DNA of 27,368 bases from positions 1-27,368 of the forward strand of contig DATHWB010000238.1 of NCBI GenBank assembly GCA_035460965.1, read 5' to 3'. Shown here one piece after another: positions 1 through 7,434 of the stretch; position 1 is the stretch's first letter; every line of letters starts with the position of its first letter. This stretch comes from DATHWB01 sp035460965 (GTDB taxonomy: Bacteria; Actinomycetota; Acidimicrobiia; Spongiisociales; ZC4RG35). Position numbers and translations under genes: made by a program. The notes under the pieces are model-generated. The model was not told where the DNA came from, made no database searches, and saw only the letters and a list, made by a program, of their open reading frames with translations.

Positions 1-1382
1 TCCACGACGGGACGGCTGTCAGCGCGCTGAACTCGTCTGGGTGGGCCGGGTCCAACGCATCGGCGGCGGCGCTACGGGAGGACGGACTCACCGCCATCCC
101 ACAGCACCACCCGGCGGCGGTCACGATCCCCGGGTGTGTGGCCGGATGGTTCGAGCTGCACGATCGACACGGTCGGTTGCCGATGGGCGAACTTCTCGCT
201 CCCGCCATCGCACTCGGCAGGGAGGGATTCCCGGCGTCCACGGAGTACAGCCGGGCGACGACTCGCATGGCCCGATTCCTCTCCGAGCACGAGCAGGGGG
301 CGCAGCTCCTGGTCGACGGCCGACCGCCTCGCCGAGGCGACCGGGTCCGCCGCCCCAATCTGGCCGACACCCTCGAACGAGTCGCCGAGGAGGGACCGAC
401 GGCGATCTACGAGGGGAGCGTGGCGCAGGCGATCAGCGATGCAGTGAGCGGGATGATCACCGCCGAGGACGTCGCGGCATACTCCCCCGACTGGGTCACC
501 CCTCTGTCGCTCGACGTGTTTGGGGTCACCGGCTGGACCATCCCGCCCAACAGTCAGGGCTACCTCACACTGGCCACACTCCACCTGTTCGAGTCGATGG
601 GTCCCGGTGAAGACCCTGCGTCTCCTCACTGGGCACATCTCCTCATCGAGTCGTATCGAGCGATCGTGGCCGAAAGGGACGACGTCGTGTCCGATCCGGC
701 CCACACGCCCCTCCCCGATCACGAACTCCTCTCCGCCGACCGGCTGGAACGATTCGCCCGCGACATCGACCTCGAGCGGGCGTCGGTTCGCAAGGCGCCC
801 TCCGCCAGACCGGGAGGGACCTCCTATCTCTGCACCGTGGATGCGGAAGGAATGGGAGTCTCGTTCATCCAGTCCAACTTCCGCGGGATCGGATCCGGGT
901 TCGGAGCCGGAGGCGCAGGCTTCGTGCTGCATGACCGGGGCGGCGGATTCGATCTCCGTCCGGGACATCCCAACGAGATCGCACCCGGGAAGCGCCCGCT
1001 GCACACCCTGTCTCCGTCTCTGTGGACGTCGGGAGGGCGGCTGCGGGCGGTGCTCGGAACCCGCGGCGGTCACCAACAACCCCAGTTGGTGGCACAGGTG
1101 GCAGCACTGGTCTTCGGGGCAGGGCGAACGCCCGGCATGGCCCAGCATGCCCCGCGCTGGACGATCTCGGAGATCGGCGCCGCCGAGTCGGTTGTCGAAG
1201 TGGAGTCGGGAACCTCGCCGCAGGTGGTGGAAGGCCTGGCCCGGCGAGGACACAGCGTCCGGGTGCAGGCCGAGAGGATGCCGGGCTGGGGTCCGGTGTC
1301 GCTGATCGAACTGGACGAGACCGGGCTGCGGACCGCGGCGGCCGACCCGCGCGTCGACACGACTGCCGCCGCGGTCTGGTGA
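1..1382 (+). CDS. gamma-glutamyltransferase family protein (5' end outside window)
   Basis: Open from the left edge (first full codon at base 3); about 459 residues are visible. It belongs to the gamma-glutamyltranspeptidase Ntn-hydrolase family, which cleaves gamma-glutamyl amides after self-processing into two subunits. The N-terminal part shows the family pattern of a proline-rich turn followed by PGCVAGWFELHDRHG and PAIALGREGF. The processing site is at GGTSYLCTVDAEG (bases about 813-851); the Thr at 819-821 would be the new N-terminal nucleophile of the small subunit. It is followed by SFIQSNFRGIGSGFG and the APGKRPLHTLSP segment typical of the YwrD-like branch. The short divergence from classical TTH at the nucleophile is usual for that branch. 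The substrate (glutathione or another gamma-glutamyl compound) cannot be told. The gene on the right is on the opposite strand and ends 10 bp away, so this is the last gene of its transcript. Confidence 0.9.
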   Translation, partial: HDGTAVSALNSSGWAGSNASAAALREDGLTAIPQHHPAAVTIPGCVAGWFELHDRHGRLPMGELLAPAIALGREGFPASTEYSRATTRMARFLSEHEQGAQLLVDGRPPRRGDRVRRPNLADTLERVAEEGPTAIYEGSVAQAISDAVSGMITAEDVAAYSPDWVTPLSLDVFGVTGWTIPPNSQGYLTLATLHLFESMGPGEDPASPHWAHLLIESYRAIVAERDDVVSDPAHTPLPDHELLSADRLERFARDIDLERASVRKAPSARPGGTSYLCTVDAEGMGVSFIQSNFRGIGSGFGAGGAGFVLHDRGGGFDLRPGHPNEIAPGKRPLHTLSPSLWTSGGRLRAVLGTRGGHQQPQLVAQVAALVFGAGRTPGMAQHAPRWTISEIGAAESVVEVESGTSPQVVEGLARRGHSVRVQAERMPGWGPVSLIELDETGLRTAAADPRVDTTAAAVW

Positions 1383-1392
1383 CCCTCCCGCC

Positions 1393-2409
1393 TCAGCGGG
1401 TCGCTGCCACCATCGACGCCAGCTCGTCGTCCGACAGCGTGGGGGCACCGTCGAGCGTGTAGTAGCCGACTCGCGCCAGCCGGTCGGCGTATCGCTCCCG
1501 GATCGCAGGTCCGACCCGCCCCGGCTCGGCGACGATGCCCACCTCGGCGACCACCGCGTCGGGGACGACGTCGGCCATGCGATCCCACTCGCCCCGCCGG
1601 CTCATCCGATTCAGCTCGTCCCCGAAATCCCACCCATGGGTGTCGAGCACGATCCGATAGCTCGGAGTCGACGCGTAGAACGCCATCTGCTGCTTGGCCG
1701 CAGCGAGAGAGTCGGCCATCTCGCGCTCATCCCGACCGGTGACGACGAACACCGTCGAGATGAGGTCGATCGACGCCGGATCCCTCCCCTCCTGGATCGC
1801 CCCGGCCCGCACCTGCGGGATGACCACCTCGTCGAGGTAGCGGACGGTGTGGAACGGGTGGACATGAAAACCCTGGCACCGCTCCCCGGCCAGCCGCGCC
1901 AACCCGGGCCCCACCCCGGCGATCGCCACCGGCACCTCCGGATGGTCGATCGGTCCGGGATCGAAGAACGGCGTCATGAGCGACAGCCGGTACTCGTCGC
2001 TGTCGTAGCGCAGGGGCTCGCCGGTCTGGAAGGAGGACCAGATCGCTCTCAGTGCGCCCAGGTAGTCGCGTAGACGAGCCGTGGCCGTGGTCCAGGGAAC
2101 TCCGAATCGCCGGACGATGTGCGGTTTCACCTGGGTGCCCAGCCCGAGGATGAACCGCCCACCCGACATCGAGGCGAGGTCCCACGCCACCTGGGCGGTG
2201 ATCATGGGTGAGCGGGGGAACGCCACCGCGATGGCGGTGCCGAGTGTGAGCTCCGGGACGGCGTTCGATGCCAACGCCAGGGGTATGAACGGATCATGGG
2301 CCGTCTCGGCACTGAAGAGCCCGTCGTAGCCGAGGGCGGCGATGCGCTGTGCCTCGCCGGGCACCGCCCGGGGCGGCGTGGACGGTGGGAGGTAGTAGTC
2401 GACCTGCAT
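1393..2409 (-). CDS. LLM-class (F420-dependent) oxidoreductase, TIGR03617-like
   Basis: 338 residues, full length for the luciferase-like monooxygenase family (TIM barrel). The N-terminus MQVDYYLP followed by AQRIAALGYDGLFSAETAHDPF, then LTLGTAIAVAFPRSP, MTAQVAWDLASMSGGRFILGLGTQ and VPVAIAGVGPGLARLAGE are the conserved strands and loops of actinobacterial F420-dependent members. The protein would use reduced or oxidised F420 (or FMN) in the cytoplasm; its substrate is unknown. The ATG start is supported by GAGGAG 4 nt upstream and by a TAGCTT hexamer at 2437-2442. It is divergent from the helix-hairpin-helix gene and convergent with the gamma-glutamyltransferase. The F420 assignment comes from the family, not from a residue I can prove. 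Confidence 0.88.
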   Translation of the reverse strand: MQVDYYLPPSTPPRAVPGEAQRIAALGYDGLFSAETAHDPFIPLALASNAVPELTLGTAIAVAFPRSPMITAQVAWDLASMSGGRFILGLGTQVKPHIVRRFGVPWTTATARLRDYLGALRAIWSSFQTGEPLRYDSDEYRLSLMTPFFDPGPIDHPEVPVAIAGVGPGLARLAGERCQGFHVHPFHTVRYLDEVVIPQVRAGAIQEGRDPASIDLISTVFVVTGRDEREMADSLAAAKQQMAFYASTPSYRIVLDTHGWDFGDELNRMSRRGEWDRMADVVPDAVVAEVGIVAEPGRVGPAIRERYADRLARVGYYTLDGAPTLSDDELASMVAATR

Positions 2410-2436
2410 GGAACTCCTCGTCGGGGGTGCAACACG

Positions 2437-2442
2437 AAGCTA
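2437..2442 (-). promoter_or_regulatory. -10 element (TAGCTT) of the LLM oxidoreductase
   Basis: TAGCTT matches actinobacterial TANNNT. It is followed by a leader of about 20 nt carrying GAGGAG before the ATG at 2409. The divergent hexamer of the neighbouring gene is 30 bp away. Confidence 0.4.
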
Positions 2443-2472
2443 CCGCTCGCCCTGCCCCGGGGTGGTCGCCGC

Positions 2473-2478
2473 TACGAT
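2473..2478 (+). promoter_or_regulatory. -10 element (TACGAT) of the HhH gene, leaderless arrangement
   Basis: TACGAT ends 7 nt before the GTG at 2486, the distance expected when transcription begins at the start codon. There is no Shine-Dalgarno sequence in between. Confidence 0.4.
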
Positions 2479-2485
2479 GCGCCGG

Positions 2486-2815
2486 GTGAACAGAATCGGA
2501 AAGATCATCGGATTCGTCGGAGGGGCCCTCGCCATCCTCTGGGCGATGCGGGACCGCCTGGTGTCGATCGCCGCGCCACAGGACCCCGAGCCGCCCCGAT
2601 TCAAGGTCGTGCCGGCCCCCCCGGCGCTCGAGACAGGCGACGACCTGACCGAGATCAGCGGCATCGGACCCGTGTTCGCCGGCCGGTTGCGTGATGCCGG
2701 AATCGCCACCTTCGCCGACGTGGCCGGCGCCACACCGGCGCGCCTCGCCGAGATCACCGGCGCACCGGAAGGGCGGGCAGCGGCATGGGTGGCGGCGGCT
2801 TCCGCCCACGCCTGA
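2486..2815 (+). CDS. small membrane-anchored helix-hairpin-helix protein
   Basis: About 109 residues if started at the GTG at 2486. A hydrophobic segment (residues 4-21, IGKIIGFVGGALAILWAM) is followed by a proline-rich linker and a C-terminal HhH-type module at residues 53-103: DDLTEISGIGPVFAGRLRDAG, then ATFADVAGATPARLAEITG. This is the DUF4332/RPA-like 'ground-state HhH' pattern found in many small actinobacterial proteins. The function is unknown; HhH modules bind DNA or act as protein-protein scaffolds. I preferred 2486 because TACGAT lies 7 nt upstream; an in-frame ATG at 2477 adds three residues. The still longer in-frame ATG at 2408 would run through the promoter of the divergent gene and is unlikely. 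Confidence 0.72.
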   Translation: MNRIGKIIGFVGGALAILWAMRDRLVSIAAPQDPEPPRFKVVPAPPALETGDDLTEISGIGPVFAGRLRDAGIATFADVAGATPARLAEITGAPEGRAAAWVAAASAHA

Positions 2816-2875
2816 AGATCACCAGTCAGAACGGCACCGAGTTCCCCGCGTGCCCGGCGGCCCGGGAGGCGTCGA

Positions 2876-3934
2876 TCAGGCCGAAGTGACGTGGAGACGG
2901 TTGCGGCGCGGTGCCTCCAGTGCGCGCAGTTGGCCGCACGCTGCATCGATGTCCGCTCCCCGAGTGTTGCGCACGGTCACGTTGGCGCCCTCGGACCTCA
3001 ACAACTCGGCGAAGACGGTGATGCGGTCGGCAGGCGATGGGCGCATCGGTGACAGCGGGGTGGCGTTGAGGGCTATCAGGTTCACGTGCGCGTGCATGCG
3101 CCGCGCCAGCGCGCTCAGCTTGCGCGCCTGGTCCACGGTGTCGTTGACTCCGTCGATCATCGTCCACTCCAGCGACACCCGTCTCCCCTTGCGCTCGAAG
3201 TACTCCGAAGCAGCCGCCTCCACCTCGGCGAGGGGATAGCGCCGGTTGAGCGGCACCAGCTGGGAGCGAAGGTCGTCATCGGCGGCGTGGATGCTCACCG
3301 CCAGGTTGACCTGCCACGGCTCCGCCGCCAGGCGCCGCATCCCGGGGACCATGCCAACCGTCGAGACGGTGATCGAACGAGCACCGAGGTCCATCACCTC
3401 GATCATCCGCCGCAGTGCTTCGCGCACCCGGTCGAAGTTCGCGAGCGGCTCTCCCATCCCCATGAAGACCACGTTGGTCAGCGTGGAAGGAGACCCGGGG
3501 AGTCCGGACGCCGCCAGGAAGGCCCGGGCGTAGGCGACCTGGGCGACGATCTCACCCGCTTCGAGGTTCCGCTCGAATCCGTACTGGCCGGTGGCACAGA
3601 AGGTGCAAGCGAGCGCGCAACCCGCCTGACTGGACAGGCACAGGGTCGTGCGGTCCGGGTATCCCATGAGCACGGCTTCGATTCCCACCCCATCGTTGGC
3701 CCGGAACAGCCACTTGACCGTGCGGCCCTGATCGCCGGTCTGCTCGACGTCCACCGTGAACGGCCACAGCCCATCGGCCAACTGCCGACGCAGCGAGGCC
3801 GGGATATTCGTCATCTCCTCGGTGGTGAGGGCCGGATGGGCATAGAGCCACTCGCGGAGTTGATCCGCGCGGAACGACGGCTCCCCGTCGGGAAGCAGAT
3901 CGCCGAGCTCGTCCGGATCGTGGAGGTACAGCAC
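2876..3934 (-). CDS. rlmN: 23S rRNA (adenine2503-C2)-methyltransferase RlmN
   Basis: 352 residues, the normal length. This radical-SAM enzyme methylates A2503 of 23S rRNA and, in some bacteria, A37 of certain tRNAs, using a methyl-cysteine relay and a 4Fe-4S cluster. The cluster motif CX3CX2C is present as C106, C110 and C113 (GCALACTFCATGQ). The N-terminal FRADQLREWLY, the GMGEPLANFDRVREAL motif and the C-terminal RGADIDAACGQL with the relay cysteine C333 are all intact. The start is GTG without a Shine-Dalgarno sequence, 6 nt after TACACT, so it is probably leaderless. The downstream HhH gene is convergent and ends 60 bp away. Confidence 0.97.
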   Translation of the reverse strand: MLYLHDPDELGDLLPDGEPSFRADQLREWLYAHPALTTEEMTNIPASLRRQLADGLWPFTVDVEQTGDQGRTVKWLFRANDGVGIEAVLMGYPDRTTLCLSSQAGCALACTFCATGQYGFERNLEAGEIVAQVAYARAFLAASGLPGSPSTLTNVVFMGMGEPLANFDRVREALRRMIEVMDLGARSITVSTVGMVPGMRRLAAEPWQVNLAVSIHAADDDLRSQLVPLNRRYPLAEVEAAASEYFERKGRRVSLEWTMIDGVNDTVDQARKLSALARRMHAHVNLIALNATPLSPMRPSPADRITVFAELLRSEGANVTVRNTRGADIDAACGQLRALEAPRRNRLHVTSA

Positions 3935-3940
3935 GGGGGA

Positions 3941-3946
3941 AGTGTA
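3941..3946 (-). promoter_or_regulatory. -10 element (TACACT) of rlmN, leaderless arrangement
   Basis: TACACT is separated from the GTG start at 3934 by 6 nt (a run of C), with no ribosome-binding site. It is therefore read as a leaderless promoter. Confidence 0.42.
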
Positions 3947-4003
3947 CGGACCGCCGGGATCTGTCCTCCCGCTGAACCGGTTGCAGCCCCGTTCTGTGGG
4001 CTG

Positions 4004-4021
4004 AAAAGTACGCCGGCGTAC
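4004..4021 (-). terminator. 14-bp perfect palindrome with T-run: possible terminator or operator
   Basis: GTACGCCGGCGTAC (4008-4021) equals its own reverse complement. On the minus strand it can fold into a 5-bp stem with a CCGG loop followed directly by TTTT, in the gap after the flavin reductase gene and 62 bp before the rlmN -10 hexamer. The stem is short for an intrinsic terminator, so it may equally be a repressor site for rlmN. Confidence 0.35.
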
Positions 4022-4050
4022 CGAGGAACCCTGGGTACGGGCGCGCGCTG

Positions 4051-4665
4051 TCAGCCGGGGCGTTCCATTCCGAAGGTGTCCCGGGTGCGGGTGTAGTTGG
4101 GTCCTCCCATGCGCCCGATGAGATCGAGGCCGGCCTGATCGACCCTCGTCCCGTCCAGCAGATCCTCCCGGACGTGGAAGGCGACCACCTCACCGATCAC
4201 CAGTGTGGCGTCCATCGGCGGCCGCCCCACCGGGACCAGCCGGGTGACCCGACACTCCAGGTTCGCCCTCGCCTCCGCCACCATCGGTGCCGCCACGACG
4301 ACTCCCTCGACCGCGGTCAGGCCGGCTAGCGCGAACTCGTCCACTTCCGGCGGGTATCGGCCGGACGTGGCGTTCATGGCCTCGGCGAGGTCGTCTGACA
4401 CCATGTTCACGGTGAACTCGCCAGTTGCCTTCACGTTCCGCAGGGTGTCCTTCTCCGCTCCCTGCGACGTGAGCGGAGAGAACATCACGGTGGGAGGGGT
4501 GGCGGCGACCGCGTTGAAGAAGGAAAAGGGAGCGAGATTCCTGGCTCCTTCCGCGTCCACGGTGCCGATCCAGCCGATCGGTCTGGGAACGACGAGTCCG
4601 ATCAACAGCTTGTAGGCGTCGGTGGCTTCCACCGCCGTCGGATCGATCACGCGCTTTTCCGGCAT
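4051..4665 (-). CDS. flavin reductase-like FMN-binding split-barrel protein
   Basis: 204 residues. It belongs to the flavin reductase-like/DIM6-NTAB family (COG1853): VVPRPIGWIGTVDAEGARNLAPFSFFN near residues 25-52, then PPTVMFSP, KDTLRNVKATGEFTVN and the later AGLDLIGRMGGPNYTRTRDTF are characteristic. It binds FMN and probably catalyses or supports NAD(P)H:flavin reduction or a related reduction in the cytoplasm; the substrate is unknown. The start is ATG at 4665, 6 nt after a TACGCT hexamer and with no Shine-Dalgarno sequence. The reading frame remains open far upstream, but that stretch is the antisense shadow of the phosphotransferase gene. It is divergently transcribed from that gene, with only 40 bp between starts. 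Confidence 0.88.
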   Translation of the reverse strand: MPEKRVIDPTAVEATDAYKLLIGLVVPRPIGWIGTVDAEGARNLAPFSFFNAVAATPPTVMFSPLTSQGAEKDTLRNVKATGEFTVNMVSDDLAEAMNATSGRYPPEVDEFALAGLTAVEGVVVAAPMVAEARANLECRVTRLVPVGRPPMDATLVIGEVVAFHVREDLLDGTRVDQAGLDLIGRMGGPNYTRTRDTFGMERPG

Positions 4666-4671
4666 CGATCG

Positions 4672-4677
4672 AGCGTA
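4672..4677 (-). promoter_or_regulatory. -10 element (TACGCT) of the flavin reductase gene, leaderless
   Basis: TACGCT lies 6 nt before the ATG. It faces the TACCCT of the divergent gene 14 bp away, so the two promoters overlap and probably compete or are co-regulated. Confidence 0.42.
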
Positions 4678-4691
4678 CCGGGCACCCCGGG

Positions 4692-4697
4692 TACCCT
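4692..4697 (+). promoter_or_regulatory. -10 element (TACCCT) of the phosphotransferase gene, leaderless
   Basis: TACCCT is 8 nt before the GTG start at 4706. No Shine-Dalgarno sequence is seen. Confidence 0.38.
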
Positions 4698-4705
4698 CCC
4701 GCCTC

Positions 4706-5776
4706 GTGAGCGACCAGCCACTGCCGGAACACATCGAAGTACGACCGGACGAGCGGTTCGACGTGACCCGACTCCACGAGTACCTGCGGGGCCAGCTGCC
4801 GGGTGCCGAGGCCCCCCTCCACGTTCGCCAGTTCTCCCGGGGAAAGGCGAACCTCACGTACCTGCTCAGGTTCGGCGAGGGAGAGGACGCCAAAGAGTAC
4901 GTCTTGCGCCGCCCGCCGCTGGGACCGGTGGCACCGGGAGCCCACGACATGGGCAGGGAGTATCGGGTGCTCTCCACGCTGTGGCGGGCATTCCCTCTGG
5001 CAGCCCGGGCACACGTGTTCTGTGACGACGAATCGGTGATCGGTGCCCCGTTCTTCGTGATGGAACGACTCCACGGCATCGTCGTCCAGGGAGTCGTGCC
5101 GCCCGAGTTCGGGTCAGGCGACGACCCGAGCGCCAACCGGGCGCTGTCCGAAGTCGTCGTCGACACCCTCGCCGAGTTCCACCACGTCGACCCGGCCGCC
5201 GCCGGGCTCGCCGATCTCGGTCACCCCGAGGGTTTCATGGAACGGCAGGTGACGGGGTGGACGGCTCGCTGGGACAAGGCGAAGCACGAGGACGTCCCAC
5301 TCGCCACCGAGCTGTCCGGCTGGCTCATCGACCACCTGCCACCGCCGGGACCGACCACCCTCCTCCACAACGACTGGCGCCTCGACAACCTGGCGGTCGC
5401 CTTCGACGATCCGGGCACGTGTGTGGCGGTGTATGACTGGGACATGTGCACCAGGGGCGATGCCCTCGCCGACCTGGGAACGTTGATGTCGGTCTGGTAC
5501 GACCCCGGGGAGGCACCCGCCTCGCTGAACACGATGCCGACGTTCACCGTGGGGTGGATGCGGAGGGCGGAGGCGATCGAACGCTACGCAGGCCGATCCG
5601 GCTTCGACCTCGACCGGGTCGACTGGTACGTCGTGTTCGGCACGTTCAAGCTCGCCGTGGTCCTCCAGCAGATCTACATCCGCTGGCTGCGGGGCCAGAC
5701 GGCGGACGAGCGCTTCTCGGTGATGGGCGAGGGCGCCATGCGACTGCTCGAACTCGCCGCCGCCCGGAGGCCCTGA
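4706..5776 (+). CDS. APH/ACAD10-type phosphotransferase family protein
   Basis: 356 residues from GTG. It has a protein-kinase-like fold of the aminoglycoside/choline phosphotransferase superfamily, closest in pattern to the ACAD10/11 N-terminal phosphotransferase domain. The N-lobe has RQFSRGKANLTYLLRFG and EYVLRRPPLG (ATP-binding Lys/Arg strand). The C-lobe has LLHNDWRLDNLAV (catalytic loop, where most relatives read HGD rather than HND) and VAVYDWDMCTRGDALADLG (metal-binding Asp). Homologues commonly phosphorylate small hydroxylated molecules, and ACAD10/11 relatives act on 4-hydroxy acids, but no substrate can be named here. The in-frame ATG at 4622 lies inside the divergent gene and is rejected in favour of GTG 4706. 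The stop is followed after one base by the next start, so the two genes are co-translated. Confidence 0.86.
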   Translation: MSDQPLPEHIEVRPDERFDVTRLHEYLRGQLPGAEAPLHVRQFSRGKANLTYLLRFGEGEDAKEYVLRRPPLGPVAPGAHDMGREYRVLSTLWRAFPLAARAHVFCDDESVIGAPFFVMERLHGIVVQGVVPPEFGSGDDPSANRALSEVVVDTLAEFHHVDPAAAGLADLGHPEGFMERQVTGWTARWDKAKHEDVPLATELSGWLIDHLPPPGPTTLLHNDWRLDNLAVAFDDPGTCVAVYDWDMCTRGDALADLGTLMSVWYDPGEAPASLNTMPTFTVGWMRRAEAIERYAGRSGFDLDRVDWYVVFGTFKLAVVLQQIYIRWLRGQTADERFSVMGEGAMRLLELAAARRP

Positions 5777-5777
5777 C

Positions 5778-6134
5778 GTGCAGGGCCTGGAACACGAGCG
5801 CTTCATGAGCGTCCAGACCTTCCGCCGATCCGGTGAAGCAGTCGCCACACCGGTCTGGTTCGCCCTCCACGGCGGCGGTTTCGTCTTCGGAACCCACCGC
5901 GACTCCGGCAAGGTCCGTCGTATCCGGTCCAACCCGAGCGTGCGATACGCCGCCGCGAACTACCGGGGACTGGAGCGGGCCGAGTACCGGCACGGAAGTG
6001 CTCGCCTGCTCGACGAAGACGAGGCGATCGTCGCGGAGCGGGCGCTCGCCGACAAGTACGGCTGGCAGTGGAACCCCTTCTCGCGCCTGATCGACTGCTA
6101 CGTGGGCGTGGAGTTCAGCGACCCCGGTGGCTGA
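5778..6134 (+). CDS. PPOX-class (F420-type) flavin/deazaflavin split-barrel protein
   Basis: 118 residues from GTG; GGAGG lies 7 nt upstream inside the end of the previous gene. It belongs to the pyridoxamine 5'-phosphate oxidase-like split-barrel superfamily, Rv2061/TIGR03666-like: FMSVQTFRRSGEAVATPVWFAL, then FGTHRDSGKVRRIRSNPSVRYAAANYRG are the diagnostic strands. Members of this actinobacterial branch typically bind F420 or a flavin and reduce small molecules. It starts one base after the phosphotransferase stop, implying translational coupling and perhaps a shared substrate. Its 3' end overlaps a possible small ORF on the other strand by 20 bp. Confidence 0.86.
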   Translation: MQGLEHERFMSVQTFRRSGEAVATPVWFALHGGGFVFGTHRDSGKVRRIRSNPSVRYAAANYRGLERAEYRHGSARLLDEDEAIVAERALADKYGWQWNPFSRLIDCYVGVEFSDPGG

Positions 6135-6264
6135 ACCGGGCGACGATGATGCCCGCCCCCATCGAGAGGATCGCCACCACCGGCACCAGGAACTCGAGGC
6201 GGATGCCCAGCCGGGTCATCATCTCGGCCACGGGACCGGCCGCGAGGGATCCGACGAGGAACAT
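6115..6264 (-). CDS. possible 49-residue single-pass membrane protein
   Basis: Small ORF from ATG at 6264 with a GGGG-rich possible ribosome site just upstream; a TTG at 6300 would add 12 residues. The protein has an N-terminal hydrophobic stretch, then FLVPVVAILSMGAGIIVARF as a clear transmembrane helix and a basic C-terminus (SHRGR), which would give an N-out/C-in single-pass topology. I recognise no family. It fills most of the otherwise unexplained gap between the PPOX gene and the GNAT gene and overlaps the PPOX 3' end by 20 bp. It could instead be a remnant of a longer transporter gene or chance. Confidence 0.4.
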   Translation of the reverse strand: MFLVGSLAAGPVAEMMTRLGIRLEFLVPVVAILSMGAGIIVARFSHRGR

Positions 6265-6402
6265 CGCCCCATCTTCCCCGTCCGGCGCCCCCCGTGTCAA
6301 TGTTCGGCAAGAGCACCGGAACCCACCGGCCCCTCCCGGGGTCCGGGTTCGGCGAGAGGTCGCTCGCCGGACAGGTCGGCCGGCGAACCGGTCGCGTACC
6401 CC

Positions 6403-6408
6403 TAATCT
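6403..6408 (+). promoter_or_regulatory. -10 element (TAATCT) of the GNAT gene, leaderless arrangement
   Basis: TAATCT is the most AT-rich hexamer in this region. It ends 10 nt before the ATG at 6419, with no Shine-Dalgarno sequence between. Confidence 0.45.
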
Positions 6409-6418
6409 TCAGCACGAC

Positions 6419-6910
6419 ATGCCCTACGTTCGCGCCATGGCACCGACCGACTGGCCGGCCATCCACCGGATCTACGAGGACGGGATCGCCACCGGTACCG
6501 CCACCCTCGACACCATCGCTCCCTCGTGGATGGCCTGGGACGCCGCCCACCTCGACGCCTGCCGCGTCGTGGCCGAAGAGGACGGCGAGGTCGTGGCGTG
6601 GGCGGCGCTGACTCCGGTGTCCGGCCGGTGCGCGTACGGCGGCGTGGCCGAACTCTCGATCTACGTGGCGGAGGACGCCCGCGGCAAGAAGGTGGGCAAG
6701 CGACTGCTCGAAGAACTGGTGGCGGCATCCGAGGAGGCGGGTTTCTGGACGCTGCAGGCGCAGGTGTTCGACACGAACCAGGTCAGCATCCACATCCACG
6801 AAGCGGCCGGGTTCCGGATCGTCGGCGTCCGCGAGCGGATCGGCCGGGTCAACGGCGAGTGGGTCGACGTCGTCCTTCTCGAACGCCGATCTCAGGTCGT
6901 CGGAGTCTGA
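6419..6910 (+). CDS. GNAT N-acetyltransferase, phosphinothricin acetyltransferase-like
   Basis: 163 residues, the usual size for the PAT/Bar/MddA branch. MPYVRAMAPTDWPAIHRIYEDGI, then ATLDTIAPSW in the acceptor loop, VVAWAALTPVSGR, VAELSIYVAEDARGKKVGKRLL (acetyl-CoA pyrophosphate loop RGKKVGK) and IHEAAGFRIVGVRERIGR are all typical. It acetylates an amino group, for example methionine derivatives or phosphinothricin-like compounds, in the cytoplasm; the true substrate is unknown. The ATG at 6419 is chosen because the protein begins exactly where the family does and TAATCT is 10 nt upstream. The upstream in-frame ATG at 6068 falls inside the PPOX gene. The 3' end overlaps the convergent cobC by 19 bp. 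Confidence 0.9.
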   Translation: MPYVRAMAPTDWPAIHRIYEDGIATGTATLDTIAPSWMAWDAAHLDACRVVAEEDGEVVAWAALTPVSGRCAYGGVAELSIYVAEDARGKKVGKRLLEELVAASEEAGFWTLQAQVFDTNQVSIHIHEAAGFRIVGVRERIGRVNGEWVDVVLLERRSQVVGV

Positions 6911-7434
6911 ACGTCCACGAGGAGCCGCCGAGACCAGTTGACCGTGTGGATCGCGGCGTGGTCAGGGAACGCACCGGGAGCGCCGCACAGGCGTGTCACC
7001 GCCCGGATGACGCCCCCATGAGTCACGACCAGGTGTGATCCTGCCGGCAGGCCGTCGAGGAAGCCCACGAGCCGCTCGACGAAGTGCTCCGTCGACTCCC
7101 CTCCGGGGGCGACGAAACCGTCGAAGGCGGCCAGTTCGTCTCGGAGTGCCGGCTCGAGCTGACTCCATACCAAGCCGTCCAGTGATCCGAAGTCGATCTC
7201 GCGGAGCCTGCCGTCGAGAGTCGGATCCCAGCCGGCCAATCGGGCGGTCTCCACTGCCCTGCGCAGATCCGACGCCCACACGGCGTCGTAGGCGGCCCGT
7301 TCTATGCGAGCACCGAGTTCGACCGCCTGACTTCTGCCGATCTCGTCCAGGGGGAGGTCGGTCCACCCCAGCAGTCGTCGTTCGGCGTTCCAGGCCGTCT
7401 GACCGTGGCGCACGAAAGAGATCAGGACCGTCAT
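6892..7434 (-). CDS. cobC: histidine phosphatase, probable alpha-ribazole phosphatase
   Basis: 180 residues. This is a phosphoglycerate-mutase-like histidine phosphatase: SFVRHGQTAWN with the RHG catalytic motif (H10), LDEIGRSQA, VWASDLRRAVETA, LREIDFGSLDG and a second catalytic His in VVTHGGVIRAV. Position gives the function: it is the last gene of the B12 operon and overlaps cobS by 4 bp (ATGA). The expected role is removal of the 5'-phosphate from alpha-ribazole phosphate or adenosylcobalamin phosphate, the last step of nucleotide-loop assembly. On sequence alone it could be another member of this broad phosphatase family, so the symbol depends on context. Confidence 0.82.
   Translation of the reverse strand: MTVLISFVRHGQTAWNAERRLLGWTDLPLDEIGRSQAVELGARIERAAYDAVWASDLRRAVETARLAGWDPTLDGRLREIDFGSLDGLVWSQLEPALRDELAAFDGFVAPGGESTEHFVERLVGFLDGLPAGSHLVVTHGGVIRAVTRLCGAPGAFPDHAAIHTVNWSRRLLVDVQTPTT

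Noticed and set aside
72..1448. 458-codon open frame on the minus strand across the gamma-glutamyltransferase gene
   Set aside because: The opposite strand encodes a recognisable enzyme with catalytic residues; the antisense product is Arg/Gly-rich with no family pattern. High GC makes such frames common.
2408..2485. N-terminal extension of the HhH protein to the ATG at 2408
   Set aside because: It would overlap the divergent LLM gene start and contain both promoters, and its residues look non-coding.
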